From Clostridium disporicum (GTDB taxonomy: Bacteria > Bacillota > Clostridia > Clostridiales > Clostridiaceae), in contig NZ_CYZX01000001.1 in assembly GCF_001405015.1 (NCBI RefSeq), positions 1-64,000 of the forward strand: a stretch of 64,000 nucleotides of DNA, written 5' to 3'. Under the pieces are notes generated by a model. It ran no database searches. It saw only the letters and a program-made list of their open reading frames with translations, and was not told where the DNA came from. Within the stretch, counting starts at the first letter, position 1. Each line of letters begins with the position of its first letter. Shown here piece by piece: positions 17,063 through 27,089 of the stretch. The position numbers and the translations under genes are program-made.

Positions 17063-17518
17063 ATGCTTTTTGAAAAGATATTAGGAAATTTAGATGAATT
17101 AGAAAGTACAGATGGGTATCATTTAGAAAAAATATATATAGATAGTGATGATTTAGTTAAAAGAATAATAAGAGTTAAATCAGATCATAACCATGAACAT
17201 GGAATATCATTAGATAGAGGTATGAAATTAAGAGATGGAGATATATTATTTAATGATGGTCATAATTTAGTTATAGTAAAAGTTAAAAGCGAAGATGTTT
17301 TAGTTATTAAACCTAAGGATATAACTGAAATGGCATATATTGCACATAAATTAGGAAATAAACATCTACCTGCACATTTTGAAGATGATGTTATGATAGT
17401 TCAATATGATTATTTAGTTGAGGATGAATTAAGGAAAGATAACATCAATTATTCAAGAGAAGATAGAAGAGTAAAAAACGCTTTTACACATGTTAATTTT
17501 ATGGAGCATAAGCATTAG
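17063..17518 (+). CDS. ureE: Urease accessory protein UreE (full length)
   Basis: The 151-residue protein has both UreE domains: the N-terminal peptide-binding domain (1-75) and the nickel-binding C-terminal domain with LGNKHLPAHF (His101). Extra histidines occur in DHNHEHG (42-47) and the short tail MEHKH, but the long polyhistidine tail of Klebsiella UreE is absent. It is the metallochaperone feeding UreG. AAGGAGG precedes the start. It is the second UreE-type gene in the operon (compare 15254). Confidence 0.92.
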   Translation: MLFEKILGNLDELESTDGYHLEKIYIDSDDLVKRIIRVKSDHNHEHGISLDRGMKLRDGDILFNDGHNLVIVKVKSEDVLVIKPKDITEMAYIAHKLGNKHLPAHFEDDVMIVQYDYLVEDELRKDNINYSREDRRVKNAFTHVNFMEHKH

Positions 17519-17519
17519 T

Positions 17520-18212
17520 ATGGATAAGAGTTTAAAAATGTTACAGATATTACAATTATGTGATTCTAACTTTCCTATAGGATCATTTAACCATTCTTAC
17601 GGAATGGAAACATATTTAAGAAATAATGTTATAGATGATGCTAAAAGTTTTAGTAAGTGGGTAGATTTATTTTTAAAGCATCAATTTATAACATCTGATG
17701 GATTAGCAATAAGAATGTTATATGAAGCATTAGAAAATGGTGATGTGGATAAGGTCTGGGAAATTGATAACTTATTAATAGCACAAACTGTTGCAAAAGA
17801 AACTAGAAATGCTGCCAAATTAGTTGCTAGTAGAATGATAAAGATATATTTAGATCTATATGAAATAGAAAACTTAAAAATATATGCTAAAAAAATAGCT
17901 TCTAAAGAAGTATATGGACATCCAGCAATAGTATTTGGATTATTAATGCATGATCTAGAAATGTCAAAAGAAGAAGCTATTAAGTTACATATGTACAGTA
18001 CTGTTTCAACTATAATACAAAATGCTGTTAGAGCAATACCATTAGGTCAAAAAGATGGTCAACTTTTAGTTAAAGAATACTCAGAAAAATTTAATCACTA
18101 CTATAAACTAATAGAAGAACTTGATTTTGATTCATTTGGAGCTAACACTCCTGGAATTGAGCTGTCACAGATAAATCATGAAACGTTAGTGTTTAGATTA
18201 TTTATGTCTTAA
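17520..18212 (+). CDS. ureF: Urease accessory protein UreF
   Basis: The 230-residue all-helical protein shows UreF signatures LQLCDSNFPIGSFNHSYGMETYL near the N-terminus and GHPAIVFGLL and NAVRAIPLGQKDGQ later. UreF acts with UreD as GTPase regulator and nickel conduit. The ATG at 17520, one base after the ureE stop, is chosen over an ATG at 17490 inside ureE because the family begins close to LQLCDS. It is the last gene of the operon. Confidence 0.92.
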   Translation: MDKSLKMLQILQLCDSNFPIGSFNHSYGMETYLRNNVIDDAKSFSKWVDLFLKHQFITSDGLAIRMLYEALENGDVDKVWEIDNLLIAQTVAKETRNAAKLVASRMIKIYLDLYEIENLKIYAKKIASKEVYGHPAIVFGLLMHDLEMSKEEAIKLHMYSTVSTIIQNAVRAIPLGQKDGQLLVKEYSEKFNHYYKLIEELDFDSFGANTPGIELSQINHETLVFRLFMS

Positions 18213-18302
18213 TATTATTGAAATAAATAATAAGCTAAATAAAAAATATTAAGATAAAAATTTATTCTAAAAAATAAATTTAAAGATTAGTATTTATTAA
18301 AT

Positions 18303-18338
18303 AAACTCTGCGTAAATGTACGTGGGGTTTGTTTTTTT
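18303..18338 (+). terminator. Rho-independent terminator of the urease operon
   Basis: AAACTCTGCGTA pairs with TACGTGGGGTTT (several G-U pairs) around AATG and is followed by GTTTTTTT, about 90 bases after ureF. Confidence 0.8.
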
Positions 18339-18475
18339 AATAAATTGAATTATTTTACTAAGCTTAGTACATGAAGAGTTTCTATTAAATAGATAGGATA
18401 AATAATAATTTGGTATTGAATGACTATAATGTAAATGAGGACCTTAGAGACAATATAATATTTAAGGAGTAAAAA

Positions 18476-19459
18476 ATGATAAAAGTTGTATTAAGAAAAA
18501 TATTTCAGTGTATTATTGCTATTTTTATATTATCTTTAGTTGTATTTTACATTTCAAGATTATCTCCAGGTGACCCACTTAAAGCTTATCATGGAAATGC
18601 CGTTGAAAGAATGAGTATGGAAGAAAAAGAAAAGGCTAGAGATAGATTAGGGCTTAATGAACCTATATATATTCAATATGGAAAATGGCTTAAAAACGTT
18701 GCAAAAGGCGATTTTGGAATTTCATATAAGTATAAGCGTGATGTTACGTCAGTTATAAAGGATGTATATAAAAACACCATTATTTTAGGTGGATTAGCTT
18801 ACATATTAACATTTGTAGGAGCTTTAATTATAGGAATATTTTGTGCCATACACGAAGATAAACTTATTGATAAGATAATAATGACAATTGGAAATATAAC
18901 ATCGAGTATACCATCATTTTGGATAGCATTAATATTAATTTTAATATTTGGCGTAAATTTAGGCATTTTACCAACTAGTGGAGCATATTCCATTGGGAAT
19001 GAAAGTGATATAGCTGATAGAATGATACATTTAATATTACCATTAGTAGTTTTAGTAATAGGGCATTTGTGGTATTACGGATATATGGTAAGAAATAAGA
19101 TTTTAGAAGAGATGAGAGAGGACTATGTATTATTAGCAAAGGTAAAAGGTCTAACAAAAAGACAAGTCGTTTATAGACATTGTTTACGAAATATTATGCC
19201 CTCATTTATAACTATTATGGCAATTTCAGTACCACATATTTTAGCAGGAACATATGTAATTGAGCAGGTTTTTTCTTATCCAGGGATAGGAACTCTTATA
19301 TTTGAGAGTGCTAAATATCATGATTATAATATGCTTATGGTTTTATCTCTTATAACAGGTATTATTGTATTGATATCAAATATGATAGCTCAAATTATAA
19401 ATATAAAGATAGACCCGAGAATGAATTATCAGGGAGGCGAAACTTTTGAACCTTCATAG
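18476..19459 (+). CDS. Opp/Nik-type ABC transporter permease 1 (NikB/OppB-like)
   Basis: The 327-residue inner-membrane permease has six helices and the binding-protein-dependent transport signature (the EAA loop around LLAKVKGLTKRQVVYRHCLRN). The N-terminal part (SRLSPGDPL) is typical of OppB/NikB. AAGGAG precedes the ATG. It heads a five-gene operon directly downstream of urease; position next to two nickel-enzyme loci favours nickel or a nickel chelate as substrate, but an oligopeptide is not excluded. Confidence 0.85.
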   Translation: MIKVVLRKIFQCIIAIFILSLVVFYISRLSPGDPLKAYHGNAVERMSMEEKEKARDRLGLNEPIYIQYGKWLKNVAKGDFGISYKYKRDVTSVIKDVYKNTIILGGLAYILTFVGALIIGIFCAIHEDKLIDKIIMTIGNITSSIPSFWIALILILIFGVNLGILPTSGAYSIGNESDIADRMIHLILPLVVLVIGHLWYYGYMVRNKILEEMREDYVLLAKVKGLTKRQVVYRHCLRNIMPSFITIMAISVPHILAGTYVIEQVFSYPGIGTLIFESAKYHDYNMLMVLSLITGIIVLISNMIAQIINIKIDPRMNYQGGETFEPS

Positions 19460-20348
19460 CAATAATTTCAAAATAGTTAAAGATAAAAGCAAGTATATTA
19501 AAGAAGAGAAAGTAAATAAAAATTCATTTACTATAAAAGACAAGAGTCACTACTTATCAATAATAATATTATTGATAATAATAATTGCTTGTTTAAGCTC
19601 TTCATTAATAATGAATCATGATCCGAAGTTTATGGATTTAGCTAATAGTAATGTACCTCCAAATAAAACATTTTATTTTGGCACAGATTCTATGGGAAGA
19701 GATATATTTTCAAATATTTGGTATGGAGGAAGAGTATCGTTATTTATAGGAATTTTTTCAACTATAATTTCAACAGTTATTGGAGTGGTATATGGAAGTA
19801 TTAGTGGTATGGCTGCTCCTTGGATAGATAATTTAATGATGAAAGCTATAGAAATATTATTAAGTATTCCTTCTATTTTGTTAATAATTTTTATGCAATC
19901 AATAGTAGGGGATAGTACACCAATATCTATGTCCATTGTTATAGGAATTGTTAGTTGGATAAGTATTGCAAAAGTTGTAAGAAGTGAAGTTAGACAAGTA
20001 AGAAATAGTGAATATATATTATCAGCTAAAATAATGGGAGGACGATTTTTCTATATATTGAGACGACATTTAGCACCTAATTTTATGGCATCAATAATGT
20101 TTATGGTAGTAAGCAATATTGCATCAGCAATTGCAACAGAATCCACGCTTAGCTTTTTAGGGATTGGTTTACCATTAGATATTATATCTTGGGGAAGCAT
20201 GTTATCACTAGCTCAAAATGCATTACTATCTAATGTTTGGTGGGTAATTTTATTTCCAGGATTGTTTCTAATTGTAACCCTTATTTGTATAGCTAATATA
20301 GGTAATTATTTAAGAAAGAAAAATATTAAAAAGTATAATAATCTGTAA
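19446..20348 (+). CDS. Opp/Nik-type ABC transporter permease 2 (NikC/OppC-like)
   Basis: The 300-residue permease has an N-terminal cytosolic stretch of about 35 residues, an N-terminal OppC helix and FGTDSMGRDIFSNIWYG, the classic OppC/DppC/NikC signature, followed by the EAA loop SAKIMGGRFFYILRRHLAPN. It uses a TTG start at 19446, eight bases after GGGAGG, overlapping the previous gene by 14 bases, so the two permeases are translationally coupled. Confidence 0.85.
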   Translation: MNLHSNNFKIVKDKSKYIKEEKVNKNSFTIKDKSHYLSIIILLIIIIACLSSSLIMNHDPKFMDLANSNVPPNKTFYFGTDSMGRDIFSNIWYGGRVSLFIGIFSTIISTVIGVVYGSISGMAAPWIDNLMMKAIEILLSIPSILLIIFMQSIVGDSTPISMSIVIGIVSWISIAKVVRSEVRQVRNSEYILSAKIMGGRFFYILRRHLAPNFMASIMFMVVSNIASAIATESTLSFLGIGLPLDIISWGSMLSLAQNALLSNVWWVILFPGLFLIVTLICIANIGNYLRKKNIKKYNNL

Positions 20349-20363
20349 AGGAGATAGGTTTAG

Positions 20364-21929
20364 ATGTTAAAAAAAGTTAAAGTGACAGCTTTATTATTAT
20401 CCATATCTTTACTGATAGGTTGCGGAAGTAAAATAGAGGATAATGCAAGTGAAAATATGAATAATGATACAGCTAAAGAAAAAGTATTAGTATATGGAAG
20501 TGGAGATTATACCAGTATAAATCCAGCACTTTTTGAACATGGGGAAATTAATTCACTTTTATTTAATGGATTAACAGCTCATGATAAAGATAATAACATT
20601 ATTCCAGCATTAGCTAAAAGTTGGGATTATGATGAAGCAACTTTAACTTACACATTTCATTTAAGAGATGACGTTAAATGGCACGATGGAGAGCCATTTA
20701 CAGCTGAAGATGTTAAGTTTACTTATGATACAATTAATAATCCAGATAACGGTTCAGAAATAGCAACAAATTATGAAGACATAACAAATATTGAAATAGT
20801 AGATGACTACACAGTTAAAATAACCTTAAAAAATAAGAATGTTGCAATGTTAGATTATTTATCTGTAGGTATAATTCCTAAGCATATATTAGAAGGCCAA
20901 GATATAATGACAAGTGATTTTAATAGACATCCTATTGGGACAGGACCATACAAATTTGCTAATTGGGATGAAGGTCAGGGTATTACATTACTGAAAAATG
21001 AGGAGTATTTTAGAAAATCTCCTAATATAGATAAAATCATATTTAAGATAGTTAATGATACAAAGGCAAGAGTAATGCAATTAAAGTCTGGAGAATTAGA
21101 TTTAGCTCAAGTAACTCCAAAAGATATTGAAACATTTAAAAATGATGATAATTTCGTAGTAGATATAATGAAAACTTCAGATTATAGAGGTATAATGTAT
21201 AATTTTAATTATCCATTATTTAAAGAAAATAGAGAACTACCAAATGCTTTAAGCTATGCAATTGATAGAGAAGCCATAGTAGATAATATTTTATTAGGAT
21301 ATGGTGATGCTGCTTACTCTCCGCTTCAAATGGGAATATATAATAATTCTGAAATGGAGAAGTTTGAGTATAATCCAGAAAAAGCTAAGCAATTATTAGA
21401 AGAGGCTGGATGGAAGCTTGGAAGTGATGGAATATATAGCAAGAATGGAACAAAATTAAGCTTTGAACTAGTTTGCATGGAAGGTGACCAAGAAAGAATT
21501 GATATGGCAAACTTTGCAGCCCAAGAGTTAAAACAAATAGGAGTAGATGTAAGGGTAACTGTAAAATCTGATATTGATTGGGAAAACCAAGCCGCATTTT
21601 TAATTGGATGGGGAAGTCCATTTGACCCAGATGACCATACATATAAGGTGTTTTCAACTAATGGAGGTGCTAATTACAATTCATATTCCAATGAAAAGAT
21701 AGATGAACTACTTACTAAAGCTAGACAAACGGATGTTTATGAAGAAAGACTAGAATATTACAAAGAGTTCCAAGAGGAAATGACAAAAGATCTTCCTTAT
21801 ACATTTTTAGCATATATTGATTCTATTTATGTAGCTAAAAATAATTTAGAAGGAATAACTAAAGAAACAGTTTTAGGACACCATGGAGTAGGAATATTCT
21901 GGAATGTTGAGGATTGGGATTTAAAATAA
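20364..21929 (+). CDS. Extracellular solute-binding lipoprotein family 5 (NikA/OppA-like)
   Basis: The 521-residue protein has a lipoprotein signal (LLIGC, Cys20) and the family 5 binding protein fold, with the signature DVKWHDGEPFTAEDVKFTYD at about 105-124. It captures the substrate outside the membrane for the permeases upstream. The C-terminus (LGHHGVGIFWNVEDW) contains two adjacent histidines. NikA-type proteins bind nickel through histidines plus a small chelator, but homology alone cannot distinguish nickel from peptide binding. Context beside urease supports nickel. Confidence 0.82.
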   Translation: MLKKVKVTALLLSISLLIGCGSKIEDNASENMNNDTAKEKVLVYGSGDYTSINPALFEHGEINSLLFNGLTAHDKDNNIIPALAKSWDYDEATLTYTFHLRDDVKWHDGEPFTAEDVKFTYDTINNPDNGSEIATNYEDITNIEIVDDYTVKITLKNKNVAMLDYLSVGIIPKHILEGQDIMTSDFNRHPIGTGPYKFANWDEGQGITLLKNEEYFRKSPNIDKIIFKIVNDTKARVMQLKSGELDLAQVTPKDIETFKNDDNFVVDIMKTSDYRGIMYNFNYPLFKENRELPNALSYAIDREAIVDNILLGYGDAAYSPLQMGIYNNSEMEKFEYNPEKAKQLLEEAGWKLGSDGIYSKNGTKLSFELVCMEGDQERIDMANFAAQELKQIGVDVRVTVKSDIDWENQAAFLIGWGSPFDPDDHTYKVFSTNGGANYNSYSNEKIDELLTKARQTDVYEERLEYYKEFQEEMTKDLPYTFLAYIDSIYVAKNNLEGITKETVLGHHGVGIFWNVEDWDLK

Positions 21930-21982
21930 GAAGATATATTATATAGTTATCAATATTAATAAATAATAGGAGATTATTTATA

Positions 21983-23008
21983 ATGGATACAGTGCTTGAA
22001 GTTAAAAATTTGAAAGTGAATTTTAAAACTAAATATGGCGAAGTTAAAGCGGTAAGAGATGTATCATTTGATTTGAAAAAAGGAGAAATCTTGACAATTG
22101 TAGGAGAGTCAGGATGCGGAAAATCAGTTTTATGTAGAAGTATACTAAAATTATTACCTGAAAATGGATATGTAAAAAGTGGTCATATATTATTAAATGG
22201 CAATAATATATGTAATCTTACTGATAAGATGATGTCAAAGATAAGAGGTAAGGAAATATCTATGATTTTTCAAGACCCAATGACATCATTGAATCCTACT
22301 ATGTCTATAGGAAAACAAATATCAGAAGCTGTTAGAGTTCATAATAAGGTTACTAGGAAAGAAGCTAAGAAACGAGCTATAGAATTAATAGATTTTGTGG
22401 GAATAGATGAAGCAGAAAGTAGATATAACCAATATCCATATGAATTTTCAGGTGGAATGAGACAACGTATAGCCATTGCTATAGCATTAGCATGTAATCC
22501 TAAAGTTTTAATAGCAGATGAGCCTACGACAGCGTTAGATTCTATAATGCAGAATAAAATATTAGATTTAATAAAATCAATACAGATGAAAACTAATATT
22601 TCAATAATATTCATTACCCATGATATGGAAGTGGTAAATAGAATTTCAGATAGAATTGCTGTAATGTATGCAGGTAAAATAGTTGAAATAGGTAAAAAAG
22701 AAGAGATATTTTTAAATGCTGTTCATCCATACACAATAGGATTAATGTCATCTATAGCCGCTTTTAATATGGACAAAGAATATCTACCGACTATAGAAGG
22801 AATGCCACCAAGCCTCTTAAACCCACCAAAGGGAGATGCTTTTGCATTAAGAAATAAGAATCCATTAGTAATAGATTTTTTAGAAGAACCACCAATGTTT
22901 AAAGTTAGTGAAAGTCATTATGCTGCAACATGGTTACTACATCCAAAAGCAGCTATAGCAAGAGAGGAAATTAGAGCTAAAGAGGAGAAGTTAGATATTA
23001 ATGAATAA
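21983..23008 (+). CDS. Opp/Nik-type ABC transporter ATPase 1 (NikD/OppD-like)
   Basis: The 341-residue ATPase has Walker A GESGCGKSVLCR (about 38), Q-loop MIFQDPMTSLNPTMS, signature FSGGMRQR and Walker B VLIADEPTTALD. The C-terminal oligopeptide-transporter extension is present (PSLLNPPKGDAF) but lacks the usual iron-sulfur cysteines. AGGAG precedes the ATG, and its end overlaps the next ATPase by eight bases. Confidence 0.87.
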   Translation: MDTVLEVKNLKVNFKTKYGEVKAVRDVSFDLKKGEILTIVGESGCGKSVLCRSILKLLPENGYVKSGHILLNGNNICNLTDKMMSKIRGKEISMIFQDPMTSLNPTMSIGKQISEAVRVHNKVTRKEAKKRAIELIDFVGIDEAESRYNQYPYEFSGGMRQRIAIAIALACNPKVLIADEPTTALDSIMQNKILDLIKSIQMKTNISIIFITHDMEVVNRISDRIAVMYAGKIVEIGKKEEIFLNAVHPYTIGLMSSIAAFNMDKEYLPTIEGMPPSLLNPPKGDAFALRNKNPLVIDFLEEPPMFKVSESHYAATWLLHPKAAIAREEIRAKEEKLDINE

Positions 23009-23915
23009 AGAAAAACTTTTAGAGATAAAAAGTCTTAAGCAATACTTTACCTTAAATAATAATAAAATAATAAAGGCTATAGATGATGTTTCACTTGATA
23101 TTTATAAAGGTGAGTTTTTAGGATTAATAGGGGAATCAGGCTCAGGTAAATCTACATTAGGAAAAAGTATAGTAGGTATTAATAAAATAACTGGTGGAGA
23201 GATTAAATATGATGGTATCACTATTAGTGATAAAAAATCAAAAAGAATTAAGAGGGAAATAATAAGTAAAAAGATACAATTTATTTTTCAAGATTCTACA
23301 TCCTGTTTAAATTCTAGAATGACAGTTAAAGATATTATTGAAGAGCCAATGAAACTTCAAAAGCTGTATAAAAGTAAAAAGGAGAGAGAGAAAGTAGTAT
23401 ATGACTTACTCGATGTTGTAGGATTAGATAGAAGTAGTATAAATAAGTATCCATACGACCTTTCAGGAGGACAAAGACAAAGAGTTGGTATAGCTAGAGC
23501 GATTTCTACAAAGCCAGAATTTATTATAGCAGATGAACCTATTGCATCACTTGATGTATCAATGCAAGCACAAATAATAAACTTATTTAAGAAAATTAAA
23601 AAAAATAATAATTTAACCTTCCTTTTTATATCTCATGATTTATCTATGGTTAGATATATTAGTGATAGAATAGCGGTGATTTATAAGGGGAAAATAGTAG
23701 AGGTTGCACCTACTGATGAATTATATTCTAACCCAATACATCCTTATACTAAAATGTTGATAGCAGCTAATTTACAAGAAGATAATTCTAGTAATAAGAA
23801 AGATGGATTTAAAAATAAAGATTACGATATAAAATATAATGAAAATTACAATGAAGATGCAAAGTGGATAGAAGTTAGTAAAGAACACTTTGTTTTGATT
23901 GATAAGCTTATTTAA
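23001..23915 (+). CDS. Opp/Nik-type ABC transporter ATPase 2 (NikE/OppF-like)
   Basis: The 304-residue ATPase contains Walker A GESGSGKSTLGK, the Q-loop IQFIFQDSTSCLNSRM, signature LSGGQRQRVGIARA and Walker B FIIADEPIASLD. It pairs with the preceding ATPase to power the importer. It is slightly short for OppF, with an Asn/Lys-rich C-terminal tail. Last gene of the operon; a long palindrome follows. Confidence 0.87.
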   Translation: MNKEKLLEIKSLKQYFTLNNNKIIKAIDDVSLDIYKGEFLGLIGESGSGKSTLGKSIVGINKITGGEIKYDGITISDKKSKRIKREIISKKIQFIFQDSTSCLNSRMTVKDIIEEPMKLQKLYKSKKEREKVVYDLLDVVGLDRSSINKYPYDLSGGQRQRVGIARAISTKPEFIIADEPIASLDVSMQAQIINLFKKIKKNNNLTFLFISHDLSMVRYISDRIAVIYKGKIVEVAPTDELYSNPIHPYTKMLIAANLQEDNSSNKKDGFKNKDYDIKYNENYNEDAKWIEVSKEHFVLIDKLI

Positions 23916-24262
23916 ATATAAGGCTATGTTTTAAATAAGCGTTGATAATGGAAAATATAAAAGTTAACCAATTGTGATATGCTCCCATTATAGAACAGTT
24001 TTATTATTTTAACTGTATACTATAATGGGAGCATATTATTTATATTTTACAATTAGAAGAAGATAAGGTTGGTTTTGAATAATTAAAGGAAATGCTAAAA
24101 AAATAGAGAGATAGAATAAGTAGCTAAAAGAACAAGTGAAACTTAACTATAATGTAGAATATGGAAGAAATTATGATATAATATGGTTATAAAGGTAAAA
24201 ATTTAAAGAATTTACATATTGAATAATAGATTATATATTTGGTATAAAAAGGGGTGAGAGGT
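23916..24262. other. 347-base intergenic region with a long palindrome
   Basis: Apart from the palindromic element at 23977-24036 (listed separately), nothing with a convincing start and ribosome binding site was seen. An ATGATATAATATGG stretch at about 24173 may contain the -10 box of the next gene. Confidence 0.5.
23977..24036. repeat. Palindromic repeat element E1 (also possible terminator)
   Basis: A perfect 16-base inverted repeat (ATATGCTCCCATTATA at 23977 and its complement at 24021) encloses ACAGTT / AACTGT with a TTATTATTTT loop. The core matches element E2 at 28547 on the opposite strand, so this is a dispersed family rather than a simple terminator, though it may also terminate the ABC operon. 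Confidence 0.7.
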
Positions 24263-25546
24263 TTGGTAATAGGAAATAGAAAAAAGGTATTATTTAAGAT
24301 TGTTCCATATGAGTATAGAAGTTTAGAGTTATATTTAGAGAAGATGGCTTTAAAGGGATGGAAGTTTGAGGATATACAAGGAGAGTTTTTAAGCTTTGTA
24401 AAAATAGATCCAACTCAAATAAGATATTGGGTAGATATAAATGATACTAATAAAATAAGAAATATTGAAGACACAATAAAAAATGGAGGGACTAATAAAT
24501 TAGGGTGGAATTTGATTTATAGATACAATGAAATAGACATTTATTCTAGGGAAGATGGTGTTGAAGAAGTTCATGAAGAAATAAATCAAAAAGAAAAATT
24601 TAAAGATATAGCTAAATTGTCATTAAAAAATATTTCAATGACTTTGATAACTGTATTTTTACTAGCAGTTACTACATTATCAGATGAATTTGTCAATGTA
24701 ATTGTCAATGATGATAAAATTATAATGTTAATTATCACTACAATGATAATAGTATATCAATTAACGCATATTACAAGCTTTGTTACCTGGTACATTAGAG
24801 GGAAGAAATCACTTAGGAGAAATGAGGAGGTTTCTTATAAGATACATTGGTTATCTAAAATTAGAATAGTAATTAATACTGTGGTAATAGTAAGCGGAAT
24901 TACTGCTTTAATTTATTTAGGGATTTTAACTCCAGATAATAGTATTAATGAAATAATTGGAGTTGCAATGTTTTTATTAGTAATATTAATAATAATTAAT
25001 TTAGTAGGAAAAAACTCAGGCAGTGTTTCAAAGAAAAGGAGAATTGATATTTTTAATATTATTGGATTGGTCTTATTAATATCAATCTTAATAGGAAGAA
25101 ATTATATTCATAAAGATACAAATTATAATAATAATTATAATCTCAATAAGGAATTAAATTTAACTTTAGAGGATTTTAATGATAAATCAGTTAACGCTGG
25201 TAGGAATTACATTAATGAAAATAAAGGAACATTTGCATCACAGTTATGGTTTTACGATGAAGGCAGTAATGGGTATCTTGATTATAATTTCTTTGAAAGT
25301 AATTATAAATGGATAATGGACAAGTATTTAGAGGATAGAATTAAATGGATAAATACTTTAGGAAATTCTTCAGTTGAAAAAGTAAATTATAATGAAGCGG
25401 TTACATTATATACTTTGCAGGAAAGAAATTTTTATATGCTAGTTTCAGAAGACAAGGCAATTGATTTTATAAATTTAAATTATAGATATGATAAGGAAGA
25501 ATTTATTAATAAAGTATATGAAGAAATATTCTTGGGTAAGAGTTAA
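24263..25546 (+). CDS. DUF2812 domain membrane protein
   Basis: The 427-residue protein starts with a DUF2812-like region (VPYEYRSLELYLEKMALKGWKF) and continues with four or so helices between about residues 120 and 285, ending in a soluble domain of 140 residues. DUF2812 proteins usually sit beside PadR regulators and may be anti-repressor-like membrane sensors, but no PadR gene is present here. The TTG at 24263 is preferred over a GTG at 24254 because AGGGGTGA lies five bases before the TTG. Function unknown. Confidence 0.7.
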   Translation: MVIGNRKKVLFKIVPYEYRSLELYLEKMALKGWKFEDIQGEFLSFVKIDPTQIRYWVDINDTNKIRNIEDTIKNGGTNKLGWNLIYRYNEIDIYSREDGVEEVHEEINQKEKFKDIAKLSLKNISMTLITVFLLAVTTLSDEFVNVIVNDDKIIMLIITTMIIVYQLTHITSFVTWYIRGKKSLRRNEEVSYKIHWLSKIRIVINTVVIVSGITALIYLGILTPDNSINEIIGVAMFLLVILIIINLVGKNSGSVSKKRRIDIFNIIGLVLLISILIGRNYIHKDTNYNNNYNLNKELNLTLEDFNDKSVNAGRNYINENKGTFASQLWFYDEGSNGYLDYNFFESNYKWIMDKYLEDRIKWINTLGNSSVEKVNYNEAVTLYTLQERNFYMLVSEDKAIDFINLNYRYDKEEFINKVYEEIFLGKS

Positions 25547-25672
25547 TTAAAGGTTAGATAATAACATAGGTAATAAAGAATATTATTTATATGTCTAATC
25601 AGAATTAATGAAGAAAAAATACTAATATAATTAGGAAATAGTGGAATAAAGTTATGGAGGAGAGGAAGGACA

Positions 25673-26707
25673 ATGTTTAAATTTAATGAAGAGTATGTAA
25701 TACAAAAATTAAAGGAGTTACTTGAGATTGATAGTACAACAGGATACTTTCGTCTAATTCAGAATTATCTTGTAAATGAAATGGAAGAACTGAATATCCC
25801 AAGTGAAGAAGTACATAAAGGTGGATTAATTGCAGATATTGGTGGAGAAGGAGAACCTTTAGTGATAATGGCTCATGGTGATGACATAGGTCTTATGGTA
25901 CGTTATATCAAAGATAATGGGGCACTTGTGGTAACTAATGTAGGAGGATTAAGAGAAGAGGATGCAACAGGGGTAATCTGTAGGTTACATACTCGTAAGG
26001 GTCATATTTATACAGGATGTGTGAGAAGAGTACACTCTTGTGCCCATGTAAGACCAGATTCTGATAATAATGCGCCTTTAAATTATAATACAAATGTAGA
26101 ATTTGTATTAGATGAAGATGTAAAGTGTAGACAAGATGTACTTGATTTAGGTATTAGAGTTGGAGATATAATAGCCTTAGATGCAGGTTTTCATATGAAT
26201 AATGGATATATCACAAGCCATTTCATAGATGATAAAGCTTGTATAGCAGTTTTACTCGGTGTTATGAAATACATAAAAGATAATAATATTGTATGTAAAA
26301 GAAATGTGAAAGCATTTTTTACAATGTTTGAAGAAATCGGTCATGGAGGAGCATGGCTTCCTGATGGAACTAAAGATATTATAGCATTAGATATTGCTCC
26401 AGTTTCACCAACACAGGTATCAAGTGAGAAGAAAGTATCTCTGTTTGCGAAGGATTCAAGATTCCCATACCATTATGAAATGTTAACAGAACTAGTGGAA
26501 GCAGCTGAAAAAGTTGGTGCAGATTACGAAATTGATGTATTTACACCAAGATATGGAACAGATTCAGATTTTGCTATAACTGCTGGTAACAATGTAAGAC
26601 ATGCGGCATTAGGACCAGGGACAAGCGGTAGCCACGGATATGAAAGAACTCATATTGATTCTCTAAATAATATGTATCAACTATTACTACAATATATAAT
26701 TGGATAG
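25673..26707 (+). CDS. M42 family metallopeptidase (aminopeptidase/endoglucanase fold)
   Basis: The 344-residue enzyme shows the M42 di-metal ligands: His in MAHGDDIG (about 69), Asp in SHFIDDKAC (about 187), the catalytic Glu pair in MFEEIGHGG (about 221), Asp in ALDIAP (about 243) and His in GSHGYERTHID near the C-terminus. M42 enzymes are cytosolic tetrahedral aminopeptidases that trim peptides. GGAGGAGAGG precedes the ATG. It is a single-gene unit with a terminator 140 bases downstream. Confidence 0.87.
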   Translation: MFKFNEEYVIQKLKELLEIDSTTGYFRLIQNYLVNEMEELNIPSEEVHKGGLIADIGGEGEPLVIMAHGDDIGLMVRYIKDNGALVVTNVGGLREEDATGVICRLHTRKGHIYTGCVRRVHSCAHVRPDSDNNAPLNYNTNVEFVLDEDVKCRQDVLDLGIRVGDIIALDAGFHMNNGYITSHFIDDKACIAVLLGVMKYIKDNNIVCKRNVKAFFTMFEEIGHGGAWLPDGTKDIIALDIAPVSPTQVSSEKKVSLFAKDSRFPYHYEMLTELVEAAEKVGADYEIDVFTPRYGTDSDFAITAGNNVRHAALGPGTSGSHGYERTHIDSLNNMYQLLLQYIIG

Positions 26708-27089
26708 TTACTATAAGAAGTTAATGATTTAAAGATTATTTTAAAAGATATTTATTAGTATAAAAAATGAACTAAACATAGTCAACAGGTTCGGGTTTAG
26801 GATGAAAAACTTAAAATCGCAACTAAAATCACGTTAAAATTCACACTACTCTAAATTGATTATTTAAGTTAATTTAGAGTAGTTTTTTATTAAATTTTTA
26901 TATAAAATCGTAAGCATAATTGAACTGATAATAATTTTATTAAAGTGGTAAAGTATCTTGCAATTTTAACTTAAAAATTATAACAAAAAAGAAGCTTTGG
27001 AATAAATTAGTAAATTATGTTAATATAATAGTGTGCAATTAACGAAGAACTGTATTATATTGCTTATTAAATGAAATAAGGAGGCTTTT
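26708..27089. other. 382-base intergenic region
   Basis: It contains the terminator at 26845-26890, preceded by about 100 bases that encode nothing obvious, and then the AT-rich leader of the lipoprotein gene. The AAGGAGG ribosome binding site of that gene ends the region. Confidence 0.5.
26845..26890 (+). terminator. Rho-independent terminator
   Basis: ACTACTCTAAATT pairs perfectly with AATTTAGAGTAGT and is followed by TTTTT. It lies 140 bases past the peptidase gene, so a small RNA between the two remains possible. Confidence 0.8.

Noticed and set aside
18213..18475. Nickel/cobalt riboswitch or NikR operator before the importer
   Set aside because: No NiCo aptamer core or NikR-like dyad was recognised; only the urease terminator and an unremarkable AT-rich leader are present.
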